64,000 nt of DNA from Qipengyuania psychrotolerans (GTDB taxonomy: Bacteria; Pseudomonadota; Alphaproteobacteria; Sphingomonadales; Sphingomonadaceae). Location: positions 620,001 to 684,000 of the forward strand of contig NZ_CP081297.1 in NCBI RefSeq assembly GCF_019711355.1, read 5' to 3'. This document shows positions 56,820-64,000 of the stretch, in pieces. Every line of letters starts with the position of its first letter. The stretch's first letter is position 1. A program made the position numbers and the translations under genes. The notes beneath the pieces were generated by a model. The model was not told the origin of the DNA. It worked only from the letters and a program-made list of their open reading frames with translations, and made no database searches.

Positions 56820-57938
56820 ATGCGGATCGCTGTTCTGGCTGAACGTGCGGCGGGCGAAAGCCGCGTCGCCATCACGCCGGAAACGGCAAAGAAATTCATC
56901 GCACTGGGCGCGGAAGTCGCGGTCGAACAAGGTGCCGGGGCAGGCGCTTCGATCAGCGACGAAGCGTACCGAGATGCAGGAGCCGAAATCGCTCCGGCAG
57001 CATCTGTCGTGGCCGGTGCGGATATCGTGCTGGGCGTCCAGGCCCCTGACGTCGCCATGCTGTCGGGCGCGAAGCCGGGGGCATGGGTGGCCGCGACGTT
57101 CGACCCGTTCCGTGAAAAGGCTCGCGTCGACGATTATGCCAAGGCCGGTCTCGAAGCGCTGAGCATGGAATTCATGCCGCGCATAACGCGTGCGCAGAGC
57201 ATGGACGTACTTTCCAGCCAATCGAACCTTGCCGGCTACAAGGCGGTTCTCACTGCGGCCAACGAATATGGCCGCGCTTTCCCCATGATGATGACCGCTG
57301 CTGGCACGGTGCAGGCGGCGAAGGTCTTCGTGATGGGCGTGGGCGTGGCGGGCTTGCAGGCAATTGCGACCGCCAAGCGGTTGGGCGCGCAGGTGAGCGC
57401 AACCGATGTACGCAGCGCGACCAAGGAGCAGATCCAGTCGCTCGGTGCCAAGCCGGTATTCGTCGAGGAAGTCGCAGGCATCGAGGGCGAAGGCTCGGGC
57501 GGCTACGCCACCGAGATGAGCGAGGAATACCAGAAGGCGCAGGCCGAACTGGTGTCCAGCCACATCGCCAAGCAGGACATCGTGATCACCACCGCGTTGA
57601 TCCCTGGGCGTCCAGCGCCGCGCCTAATTTCGGATGCTCAGATTGCTTCGATGAAGCCGGGCAGCGTGATCTTCGACCTTGCCGTGGCGCAAGGCGGCAA
57701 TGTCGAGGGATCCTCTCCCGACGAGACCGTGGTTAAGCACGGCGTCAAGATCATCGGTTTCTCCAACACCGCAACGCATCTGGCAGCCGACGCCTCGGCG
57801 CTGTTCGCGCGCAATTTGTTCAACTTCCTTTCCGCTTTCTGGGATAGTGAGTCGGGCAAGCCCATCCTCGACGATGAAATCGGCAATGCCGTGCGGCTGA
57901 CGCAGGGTGGCAAGGTCGTGAACGAGAGGCTCACATGA
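56820..57938 (+). CDS. pntAA: NAD(P) transhydrogenase subunit alpha part 1 (NAD-binding domain)
   Basis: A 372-residue soluble domain I of the proton-pumping transhydrogenase. Start MRIAVLAERAAGESRVAITP is the family signature (first half shown); the NAD Rossmann loop VMGVGVAGLQAIATAKRLGA and the RSATKEQIQSLG loop are intact. The alpha subunit is split, as in many alphaproteobacteria, and the membrane part is encoded at 58731. It overlaps the next gene by 4 bp (ATGA). Confidence 0.94.
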   Translation: MRIAVLAERAAGESRVAITPETAKKFIALGAEVAVEQGAGAGASISDEAYRDAGAEIAPAASVVAGADIVLGVQAPDVAMLSGAKPGAWVAATFDPFREKARVDDYAKAGLEALSMEFMPRITRAQSMDVLSSQSNLAGYKAVLTAANEYGRAFPMMMTAAGTVQAAKVFVMGVGVAGLQAIATAKRLGAQVSATDVRSATKEQIQSLGAKPVFVEEVAGIEGEGSGGYATEMSEEYQKAQAELVSSHIAKQDIVITTALIPGRPAPRLISDAQIASMKPGSVIFDLAVAQGGNVEGSSPDETVVKHGVKIIGFSNTATHLAADASALFARNLFNFLSAFWDSESGKPILDDEIGNAVRLTQGGKVVNERLT

Positions 57939-58723
57939 AGCGTCTCTCTATCCTCTCGACTGCTGTTGTTGCGGTCTTCTGCGCTTCTACGGTCCCCGTC
58001 AGTGCGCGATCGTCTATCGTGCCACTGTTCGTTACCGCACCCGATGGCGGCGAAGCAGCCGAGGGCTTCGTAGACGAGAACGATGCCTTCTACACCGTGC
58101 CGGTCGTTTCAGGTGTCACTGTCACGCTGCCACGGAAGATCGCTGTGCCCGGAAGCGTCATGACGCGCTACCTGGCTGCCGATACTGTGTTGTTTCAGGC
58201 AGCCAGCAGCGATGGAATTGCCTATTGTGCGTCGTCCAACAAGGATCCTGATGCCCCACCCCAATATGACAGGATGGTGCGCGTCTTCGTATGTCTGCGA
58301 GACGATGATCGTGACGGCGTTTTCGACCGCGCTATGACCACCGGTGGCGAGGCCTCGGTATTTCCGGTCATGCAAGAGCGGGGCATTGATTGGCGCGCGC
58401 TGGACGAACCCGTTCCTTACAACCTCTCGACTAAGCGGCCCTATCCGGTGGACTACACGATGCGGTTTGTTCTGCGCCGCGCGCTCCCGAAAAAGGACGT
58501 CGTATTCGTCGCGCTGAGGATCGGTCAGGGCAGCGAGGCCGAGACGATTTCCTACGACCGCTACGAGCTGGGGCCTGATGGCGAACTGGAGCTATTCGGA
58601 GGCCGGTTCAGGGTGACTTCCATGACCAAAGATGGTGCGCAGTTCGAAGTTGTTCGACCCCTACCGATACGTCCGGTGATCCTTGGCAAGACATCGACGA
58701 GAGCATTCTACGTTCCGGGATAG
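57935..58723 (+). CDS. Secreted protein of unknown function inserted in the pnt operon
   Basis: A 262-residue protein with a clear Sec signal (MKRLSILSTAVVAVFCASTV then PVSA). The mature part looks beta-rich with Cys at CASSNKDP and VCLRDDDRDGVFDRAM; the latter is similar to an EF-hand or DxDxDG-type calcium loop (DDDRDGVFDR). No family is recognised. It starts inside the pntAA stop (ATGA) and ends 7 bp before pntAB, so it is transcribed and translated with the transhydrogenase although its product leaves the cytoplasm. Confidence 0.72.
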   Translation: MKRLSILSTAVVAVFCASTVPVSARSSIVPLFVTAPDGGEAAEGFVDENDAFYTVPVVSGVTVTLPRKIAVPGSVMTRYLAADTVLFQAASSDGIAYCASSNKDPDAPPQYDRMVRVFVCLRDDDRDGVFDRAMTTGGEASVFPVMQERGIDWRALDEPVPYNLSTKRPYPVDYTMRFVLRRALPKKDVVFVALRIGQGSEAETISYDRYELGPDGELELFGGRFRVTSMTKDGAQFEVVRPLPIRPVILGKTSTRAFYVPG

Positions 58724-58730
58724 GCACACT

Positions 58731-59015
58731 ATGGACTTCATCAGCATCCTGTCGATTTTCGTGCTGGCGTGTTTCGTCGGCTATTATGTTGTCTGGTCTG
58801 TAACGCCCGCGCTGCACACGCCGCTGATGGCGGTGACCAATGCCATTTCCTCGGTCATCATCGTCGGCGCGTTGATTGCGGCGGCGGCGGCGGATGTCCC
58901 GGGGGCGAAGTGGTTGGGGCTGCTCGGCATCGTGCTCGCCAGTGTGAACATCTTCGGCGGGTTCGCGGTGACGGCGAGAATGCTCGCCATGTACAAGAAG
59001 AAGGAGAAGAAGTGA
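58731..59015 (+). CDS. pntAB: NAD(P) transhydrogenase subunit alpha part 2 (membrane part)
   Basis: A 94-residue membrane protein with three hydrophobic segments (MDFISILSIFVLACFVGYYV start, SVIIVGALIAAAAA, and LGLLGIVLASVNIFGGFAV, in part). HTPLMAVTNAISS is the family hallmark that contributes to the proton channel. ATG 58731 is chosen by homology. The stop TGA is shared with the pntB ATG (TGATG). Confidence 0.94.
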   Translation: MDFISILSIFVLACFVGYYVVWSVTPALHTPLMAVTNAISSVIIVGALIAAAAADVPGAKWLGLLGIVLASVNIFGGFAVTARMLAMYKKKEKK

Positions 59016-60577
59016 TGCGTCGCCTTCTCCTTGCTGCGCCCTTTCTGGCGCTTGCCACCCCTGCTGCCGCCTCAACAGGCGAGGCGGTGAACCCGTGGGT
59101 CGCGCTCGCCTATCTCGTGTCGGGCGTGTTCTTCATCCTCGCGCTGCGCGGCCTGTCCTCGCCTGCGACGAGCCGGACGGGCAACCGCTTCGGCATGATC
59201 GGCATGCTTATCGCGGTGGTGACGACGTTGCTTACTCATTGGCCCTATATTGACCCCAGCACGATAGATTGTTCGGGGTCCTTTGGCTTTGACGGGCCAG
59301 GACCTTGTGGAGGTGTGATCACTCCCGATTGGGCGTCTATCGGCGAAATTCTCGCTGCTATTGCCATCGGTGCAATCATCGGCGTCACCATAGCCCGCCG
59401 CATCGCCATGACCGCGATGCCCGAGCTGGTCGCGGCCTTCCATAGCCTCGTCGGCCTCGCCGCAGTGCTGGTGGGCTGGGCGGCCTATCTCAATCCGGGC
59501 GCTTTCGGCCTGCTCACCGACACCGGTATCGGCGCGGTTTCCAAGGTCGAGATGGGCCTCGGCATCGCTATCGGTGCAATTACCTTCTCCGGCTCGGTCA
59601 TCGCCTTTGCCAAGCTGTCGGGCCGGATGAGCGGTTCGCCGATCCTGCTGCCTGCGCGCCATGTTATCAACCTGGGCACGCTGGCAGCTATCATCGTGCT
59701 GACCGCACTCTTCGCAATGGCTAGTCCCACCGAAACTATGCCGCTCATCATCGCGCTAACCGTGCTCGCCTTCCTCATCGGCTTCCTGCTCATCATCCCC
59801 ATCGGCGGGGCGGACATGCCGGTCGTGGTCTCGATGCTGAACAGCTATTCGGGCTGGGCAGCGGCGGCGATGGGCTTCACGCTCGGCAATACAGCCATGA
59901 TCATCACCGGCGCGCTGGTCGGCTCCTCGGGCGCGATCCTCAGCTACATCATGTGCCGCGCGATGAACCGCAGTTTCATCAGCGTTATCGCGGGCGGGTT
60001 CGGAGCCGACAGCGGCGGCGCAGGCGGCGGAGAGGCGAAGGAGCAGCGCCCATACAAACAGGGCAGCGCTGCCGATGCGGCTTTCATGCTCGAACAGGCG
60101 GAAAAGGTCATCATCATCCCGGGTTACGGCATGGCAGTAGCGCAGGCGCAACACGCGCTGCGCGAGATGGCCGACATCCTCGAGGAAAAGGGCGTCGACG
60201 TTAAATTCGCCATCCACCCCGTCGCGGGGCGCATGCCGGGGCACATGAACGTGCTGCTAGCCGAAGCCAGCGTCGACTATGACAAGGTGTTCGAGCTCGA
60301 AGACATCAACTCCGAGTTCGCGCAGGCCGATGTCGCCTTCATCATCGGCGCGAACGACGTGGTGAACCCGGCCGCCAAGACCGACAAGTCATCGCCCATC
60401 TACGGCATGCCCGTGTTCGATGTGGACAAGGCCAAGCAGGTCTTCTTCATCAAGCGCTCCATGGGCGGTGTAGGCTATGCGGGCGTCGACAACGATGTCT
60501 TCTACATGGACCAGACCATGATGCTGCTGTCCGATGCTAAGAAGATGGTCGAGGAAATCGTGAAGGCGATGGACTGA
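59015..60577 (+). CDS. pntB: NAD(P) transhydrogenase subunit beta, with signal-like N-terminus and Cys loop
   Basis: A 520-residue subunit with membrane domain II and NADP-binding domain III. The C-terminal GYGMAVAQAQHALREMADIL, HPVAGRMPGHMNVLLAEA and NDVVNPAA motifs are intact. Two oddities: the protein starts with a signal-peptide-like stretch (MRRLLLAAPFLALATPAAA) before the normal first helix, and a loop near residues 80-100 carries two cysteines (IDCSGSFGF, then GPCGG) where typical PntB has a short turn. ATG 59015 is preceded by AAGGAG. Confidence 0.94.
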   Translation: MRRLLLAAPFLALATPAAASTGEAVNPWVALAYLVSGVFFILALRGLSSPATSRTGNRFGMIGMLIAVVTTLLTHWPYIDPSTIDCSGSFGFDGPGPCGGVITPDWASIGEILAAIAIGAIIGVTIARRIAMTAMPELVAAFHSLVGLAAVLVGWAAYLNPGAFGLLTDTGIGAVSKVEMGLGIAIGAITFSGSVIAFAKLSGRMSGSPILLPARHVINLGTLAAIIVLTALFAMASPTETMPLIIALTVLAFLIGFLLIIPIGGADMPVVVSMLNSYSGWAAAAMGFTLGNTAMIITGALVGSSGAILSYIMCRAMNRSFISVIAGGFGADSGGAGGGEAKEQRPYKQGSAADAAFMLEQAEKVIIIPGYGMAVAQAQHALREMADILEEKGVDVKFAIHPVAGRMPGHMNVLLAEASVDYDKVFELEDINSEFAQADVAFIIGANDVVNPAAKTDKSSPIYGMPVFDVDKAKQVFFIKRSMGGVGYAGVDNDVFYMDQTMMLLSDAKKMVEEIVKAMD

Positions 60578-60581
60578 AACA

Positions 60582-60923
60582 ATGCGCAAAATGCTGATCG
60601 TTCTTGCCCTCCTCGCCGTGGTGGGGATTGGGCTGTGGGGCTGGTTCGGCGGTGTCGAGCGGGTCACTGCTGGCAGGATCGAGGCCGTGCTGGTCGACAA
60701 GGGCATACCTCAGCCGGTTGCCGCGTGCATGGGCACCCGAATGTCCGAAAGACTATCCCTCAACCAGCTGCGCAAGCTAGAAAACCTGCAGGCGAGGGAG
60801 GGCGAGGATGCCGTGCCTCTTTCGATGTCCGAATTCCTGGAACGGCTTCGCCGCGTTGATGACCGCGAAGCCATCGAAGTGGTCGGTTCATCGGCCGCAA
60901 TCTGCTCATTCACCGCACGTTAG
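60582..60923 (+). CDS. Small membrane-anchored protein downstream of pntB
   Basis: A 113-residue protein. An N-terminal helix (MLIVLALLAVVGIGLWGWF) is likely an anchor, with the remainder outside. Two Cys residues (AACMGTRM and AICSFT) bracket a helical region (LSLNQLRKLENLQARE) and could form a disulfide. No family is recognised. It starts 4 bp after pntB and is probably its operon mate. Confidence 0.6.
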   Translation: MRKMLIVLALLAVVGIGLWGWFGGVERVTAGRIEAVLVDKGIPQPVAACMGTRMSERLSLNQLRKLENLQAREGEDAVPLSMSEFLERLRRVDDREAIEVVGSSAAICSFTAR

Positions 60924-61006
60924 ACAGTACCTGCTGAATTCTTGGGGTTCGGCACAGCTTGCAATCGTATCTCCTTGCGGCACAATAGGTTGCAAGGGAG
61001 AGACTC

Positions 61007-62197
61007 ATGTTCAGATTGACCATTGCCGCCGCGCTTCTGGCTAGTGCTGCGCCAGCCTTCGCCGAAACATACAAGATCTCACCGGGTGACGGTGCGCAGG
61101 AGCGCCTGCAAGAAGCGCTGATCATGGCCGAACCGGGTGACGAGATCGTTCTCGAAGCAGGGCGCTACCTCCTGAGCGACGGTCTCAGCCTCGATGTGGA
61201 CGGCGTGACCGTGCGCGGCGCGGGAATGGACGGCACGGTCCTTGATTTCACGGAACAGCAAGGCGCGGGCGAGGGGCTCTTCGTTACGTCCGACGATGTG
61301 ATCCTGCGAGATTTCGCGCTGGAGAATCCCAAAGGTGACGGGATAAAGTCCAAGGGCGCGGATAACATCGTCTATTACCGCATCCGCGTTACGTGGACTC
61401 GCGGCCCGCATCCGGAAAACGGGGCCTACGGCATCTATCCGGTCGAAAGCACCGGCGTCCTGATCGACGGTGCAAAGGTCACTGGTGCGAGCGATGCGGG
61501 CATCTATGTCGGGCAGTCGAACCGGATTACCGTGCGCAATTCCATCGCGGAGGCAAATGTCGCAGGCATCGAAATCGAGAATAGCCGCAATGCACTCGTC
61601 GAACACAATATCGCTACGCGCAATACGGGCGGAATACTCGTCTTCGACCTGCCCAACCTGCCGGTAATGGGGGGCGGCAATGTCGTGGTGGCCAACAACC
61701 TCGTGGTGGCAAACGATACGCCGAATTTCGCGCCTCCCGGGAATATCGTGGCCGGTGTGCGGCGCGGGACAGGCATCATGGTGATGGCCAATGACAATGT
61801 GCTGATCGAAAACAACATCCTGTCCAGGAACCCGACCGCTCCGGTGATGGTGATTGCCTATACCCAGCCCTATGATGACGAGCGGTACAACCCGCTTCCG
61901 CGCGAGGTTGTGGTTGGCCCCAATACGTATGACGGTGGCGGCTACGATCCGCAGCTTGACGGCGCTGAAATGCTGCTCGCAGCATTTGGCGGCGAATTGC
62001 CGCCAGTCCTGTGGGACGGGCTGGGTTCGCTGTCCGCAGTGGAAGGCACGGCCGGTTGGACGCTCAATCTGCCAGAAGCGGGCAAGGGTCTCGGCGGGGC
62101 GCAGCCCGGACCGATGTCGGTCGGCGCGCCGCAAGCAGGCTTCAATCGCGAAGGTATCGGAGCGCCTGCAGAACTTGATGCAAGGCTCGGTGGATGA
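61007..62197 (+). CDS. Secreted parallel beta-helix protein
   Basis: A 396-residue exported protein. Sec signal MFRLTIAAALLASAAPAFA. The mature part shows repeated beta-helix rungs with regular N/G/I spacing (DGVTVRGAGMDG, GVLIDGAKVTGASDAGI, NRITVRNSIAEANVAGIEI, NALVEHNIATRNTGGIL). Proteins like this (TIGR03805-type, as I recall) occur next to a SO_2930-type diheme cytochrome, as here. The ligand or substrate is unknown. It overlaps the cytochrome gene by 4 bp. Confidence 0.82.
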   Translation: MFRLTIAAALLASAAPAFAETYKISPGDGAQERLQEALIMAEPGDEIVLEAGRYLLSDGLSLDVDGVTVRGAGMDGTVLDFTEQQGAGEGLFVTSDDVILRDFALENPKGDGIKSKGADNIVYYRIRVTWTRGPHPENGAYGIYPVESTGVLIDGAKVTGASDAGIYVGQSNRITVRNSIAEANVAGIEIENSRNALVEHNIATRNTGGILVFDLPNLPVMGGGNVVVANNLVVANDTPNFAPPGNIVAGVRRGTGIMVMANDNVLIENNILSRNPTAPVMVIAYTQPYDDERYNPLPREVVVGPNTYDGGGYDPQLDGAEMLLAAFGGELPPVLWDGLGSLSAVEGTAGWTLNLPEAGKGLGGAQPGPMSVGAPQAGFNREGIGAPAELDARLGG

Positions 62198-63192
62198 AAG
62201 GGGCGGGCTGGCTTGCCTGTGCGGCGCTGACTTTTGCTTCGGCAGTGGCTGTCGAGGCTCGCCGCGCAGCGCCGGTCGTTGCAGACGCGGTCATCCAGGG
62301 CGAGGGCCTCCCGCGGACCCTCGACGAGTTTGGCTTCTTCATCCATGCGGACGCGCAAATTCCAACGATCGGCGTGACGCCGTACCGCCTGAATACGCCG
62401 CTCTATTCCGATGGGGCGGAAAAGCTGCGGTTCGTCTATTTGCCACCCGGCACCAAGATGGAGGCAGGTGGAGAGGGCCTGCTCAGCTTCCCGGTTGGTA
62501 GCGCGCTGATCAAGACTTTCGCCTTTGGAGATGGTGAGGAGCGCCGCCTGATCGAAACCCGCGTGCTGCTTCACCGCGAGAGCGGCTGGCTTGCGCTTCC
62601 CTACGTGTGGAACGAGGAGCAAACGCAGGCCCGCCTTGCGATTGCCGGAGCCCGCATCCCGGTGAAGGCGCCCGGCGGCGAGGAGATCAGCTACCGTGTG
62701 CCGAACAAGAACCAGTGCAAGGAATGTCACGGGGTGGATGGCGCCGTTGTGCCCATCGGACCCAAGGCCCGCAACATGTCGCGAAGCTGGCTTTCGGCCA
62801 ATCTGGACCAAGTGCCACAAGGCGCGGATGCCTTGCCAGTTTGGGAAGACCGCTCGGAAGCAAGCACCGAAGCAACTGCCCGCGCATTCCTCGATGTAAA
62901 CTGCGCTCACTGCCACCGTCCCGGCGCGACCGCTTCGAACAGCGGGTTGGATTTGCGGTGGGAACAGGATGATCCCCACGCGCTCGGTGTGATGAAACGG
63001 CCGGTGGCCGCTGGACGCGGTGCGGGCGGCTTGCTGTTTGATGTGGTCCCCGGACAGCCGGGCCAATCCATTCTGCTGCACCGTATGATGAGCAATGAAC
63101 CCGGCGTGGCCATGCCCGAATTGGGCAAAGCCACGATAGACCGCGAAGGTGCGGAGGTCGTACGCCGCTGGATCCAGGAGATGCCTGAATGA
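62194..63192 (+). CDS. SO_2930-type diheme cytochrome c
   Basis: A 332-residue exported protein. The first 20 residues form a signal peptide. Two heme-binding CxxCH motifs are visible: CKECHG (about residue 173) and CAHCHR (about residue 237). The stretch RLNTPLYSDGAEKLRFVYLP is typical of the SO_2930 group. It presumably takes part in periplasmic electron transfer; partner unknown. The neighbour pairing with the beta-helix protein is conserved in other proteobacteria from my recollection. Confidence 0.88.
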   Translation: MKGAGWLACAALTFASAVAVEARRAAPVVADAVIQGEGLPRTLDEFGFFIHADAQIPTIGVTPYRLNTPLYSDGAEKLRFVYLPPGTKMEAGGEGLLSFPVGSALIKTFAFGDGEERRLIETRVLLHRESGWLALPYVWNEEQTQARLAIAGARIPVKAPGGEEISYRVPNKNQCKECHGVDGAVVPIGPKARNMSRSWLSANLDQVPQGADALPVWEDRSEASTEATARAFLDVNCAHCHRPGATASNSGLDLRWEQDDPHALGVMKRPVAAGRGAGGLLFDVVPGQPGQSILLHRMMSNEPGVAMPELGKATIDREGAEVVRRWIQEMPE

Positions 63193-64000
63193 AATGGATT
63201 GTCCGCGGCTTGGCCGCCCTGCTTGTCATCGGGGTGGTCGCATTCCTGTTCCTTCGCGTGCCCGACACCGACAGAGATGAGATGTGGGCCAAATATGGCA
63301 CCGCGCCCTCGCAGTTGGTGCAGCTAGCCGATGGTAGAACCGTCCATTTACGCGACGAAGGGCCGCGTGATGCGCCCGTTATCATGTTGCTCCATGGGTC
63401 GAATGCGGATCTGATGACCTGGCAAAAGTGGGCCGAAATCATGCGAGAGGATTACCGCGTGATCCGTTATGATCAACGCGGCCATGGCCTGACCGGACCC
63501 GCTGCCAATGCCGACTATTCACGCGATAGTTTCGTAGCCGATGTCGGAGCTGTCGCTGACACGATGGGACTGAGTACCTTCACGCTTATCGGCAATTCGA
63601 TGGGGGGCTCGATTGCGATGGCCTATGCGCTCGAACATCCGGAGCGGCTCGAAGCCCTGGTGCTTGTCGATGCGTCTGGCGCGCCGATTGAGCGGGAGGG
63701 GGGCGGAAACCTCGCTTTCACTCTGGCGACCATGCCGGTTGTCGGGGAAGGCCTGAGCCAAGTTCTGCCTCGTGCACTCGTGGCAAAGAGCCTGTCGCAA
63801 AGCGTGTCCAACCAGGACGTGGTGACCGACGCGGCGATCGACCGGTATTGGGAAATGGCCCGCTATCCGGGCAACCGCGATGCCACGCGCAAACGCTTTC
63901 AGACACCGCGCGAAACCTTCTCCGCGGATCAGGCCACCAGCATGAAGGTGCCGACGCTCGTAATGTGGGGGACAGAAGATGCGCTCGTCCCGTTCGAAGC
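63189..64000 (+). CDS. Alpha/beta hydrolase with N-terminal anchor, 3' end outside the window
   Basis: At least 270 residues. An N-terminal membrane helix (LAALLVIGVVAFLFLRV), oxyanion LLHGSNADLMTW, the nucleophile in LIGNSMGGSIAM and the acid strand MWGTEDALVPFE are present; the catalytic His lies beyond the right edge. It begins within the cytochrome stop (ATGA overlap), making a three-gene operon with the beta-helix and cytochrome. Substrate unknown. Confidence 0.85.
   Translation, partial: MKWIVRGLAALLVIGVVAFLFLRVPDTDRDEMWAKYGTAPSQLVQLADGRTVHLRDEGPRDAPVIMLLHGSNADLMTWQKWAEIMREDYRVIRYDQRGHGLTGPAANADYSRDSFVADVGAVADTMGLSTFTLIGNSMGGSIAMAYALEHPERLEALVLVDASGAPIEREGGGNLAFTLATMPVVGEGLSQVLPRALVAKSLSQSVSNQDVVTDAAIDRYWEMARYPGNRDATRKRFQTPRETFSADQATSMKVPTLVMWGTEDALVPFE

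Overview
This 64 kb window is dense, high-GC chromosomal DNA with short intergenic gaps and many 1-4 bp start/stop overlaps. The gene content points to an alphaproteobacterium of the order Sphingomonadales, most likely an Erythrobacteraceae relative. Evidence for this is the CcrM GANTC methyltransferase, a ChvG/ChvI-type two-component system next to a truncated HPr kinase, EIIA-Man and HPr, a three-part Pnt transhydrogenase preceded by a 41-residue aa3-oxidase subunit IV peptide, and alphaproteobacterial LexA boxes (GTTC-N7-GTTC). No species is claimed. I see no rRNA, IS element, prophage or CRISPR array. One tRNA (Val-TAC) is present.

Layout: 1-10.5 kb is biosynthesis (serA, hisZ, purA, a siroheme-type dehydrogenase, lysA, argH) with an L,D-transpeptidase-like lipoprotein, a LexA-box-preceded winged-helix gene and a TlpA-type thioredoxin lipoprotein. 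10.5-16 kb holds tRNA-Val, two tandem Crp/Fnr-type regulators, an asparaginase, and the truA/fmt pair. 16-19 kb holds recR, def, a small TTG-start membrane protein and rmuC with a LexA box. 19-28 kb is a regulatory block on the minus strand (chvI, chvG, hprK, rapZ, EIIA, HPr, TrmH-type methyltransferase) diverging from pckA. 28-37.6 kb has DUF937, DUF885, DUF3597, TonB (behind a Zur-like palindrome), a hydrolase, two cysteine desulfurases with a [2Fe-2S] ferredoxin, a DUF418 membrane protein and a PfpI-like protein. 37.7-46.6 kb has parC, cca, nudL-like, DUF1285, GNAT, a PQQ-type sugar dehydrogenase head-to-head with rnhB, and an SDR. 46.6-47.9 kb is ccrM with an unusual leader.

Accessory block 47.9-53.2 kb, between ccrM and folP: a C-terminal gene remnant, a TVP38/VTT membrane protein, an AraC regulator, dispersed imperfect palindromes, and a compact three-gene cassette (outer-membrane beta-barrel, 7-TM protein resembling the membrane half of transglutaminase-7TM proteins, RimK-like ATP-grasp ligase). 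This cassette is the best candidate for a poorly described system.

53.2-64 kb: folP with a long N-terminal extension, an SDR, an NtrC-type response regulator with a degenerate sigma-54 contact loop, the pnt operon with an unrelated secreted protein gene inserted between pntAA and pntAB, and a beta-helix / diheme cytochrome c / alpha-beta hydrolase operon running off the right edge.

The regulatory sites are as notable as the genes: two LexA boxes (5220 and 17726), a Zur-like box before tonB, and five GANTC sites, a 10-bp inverted repeat and an exact DnaA box crowded into the 160 bp before ccrM.
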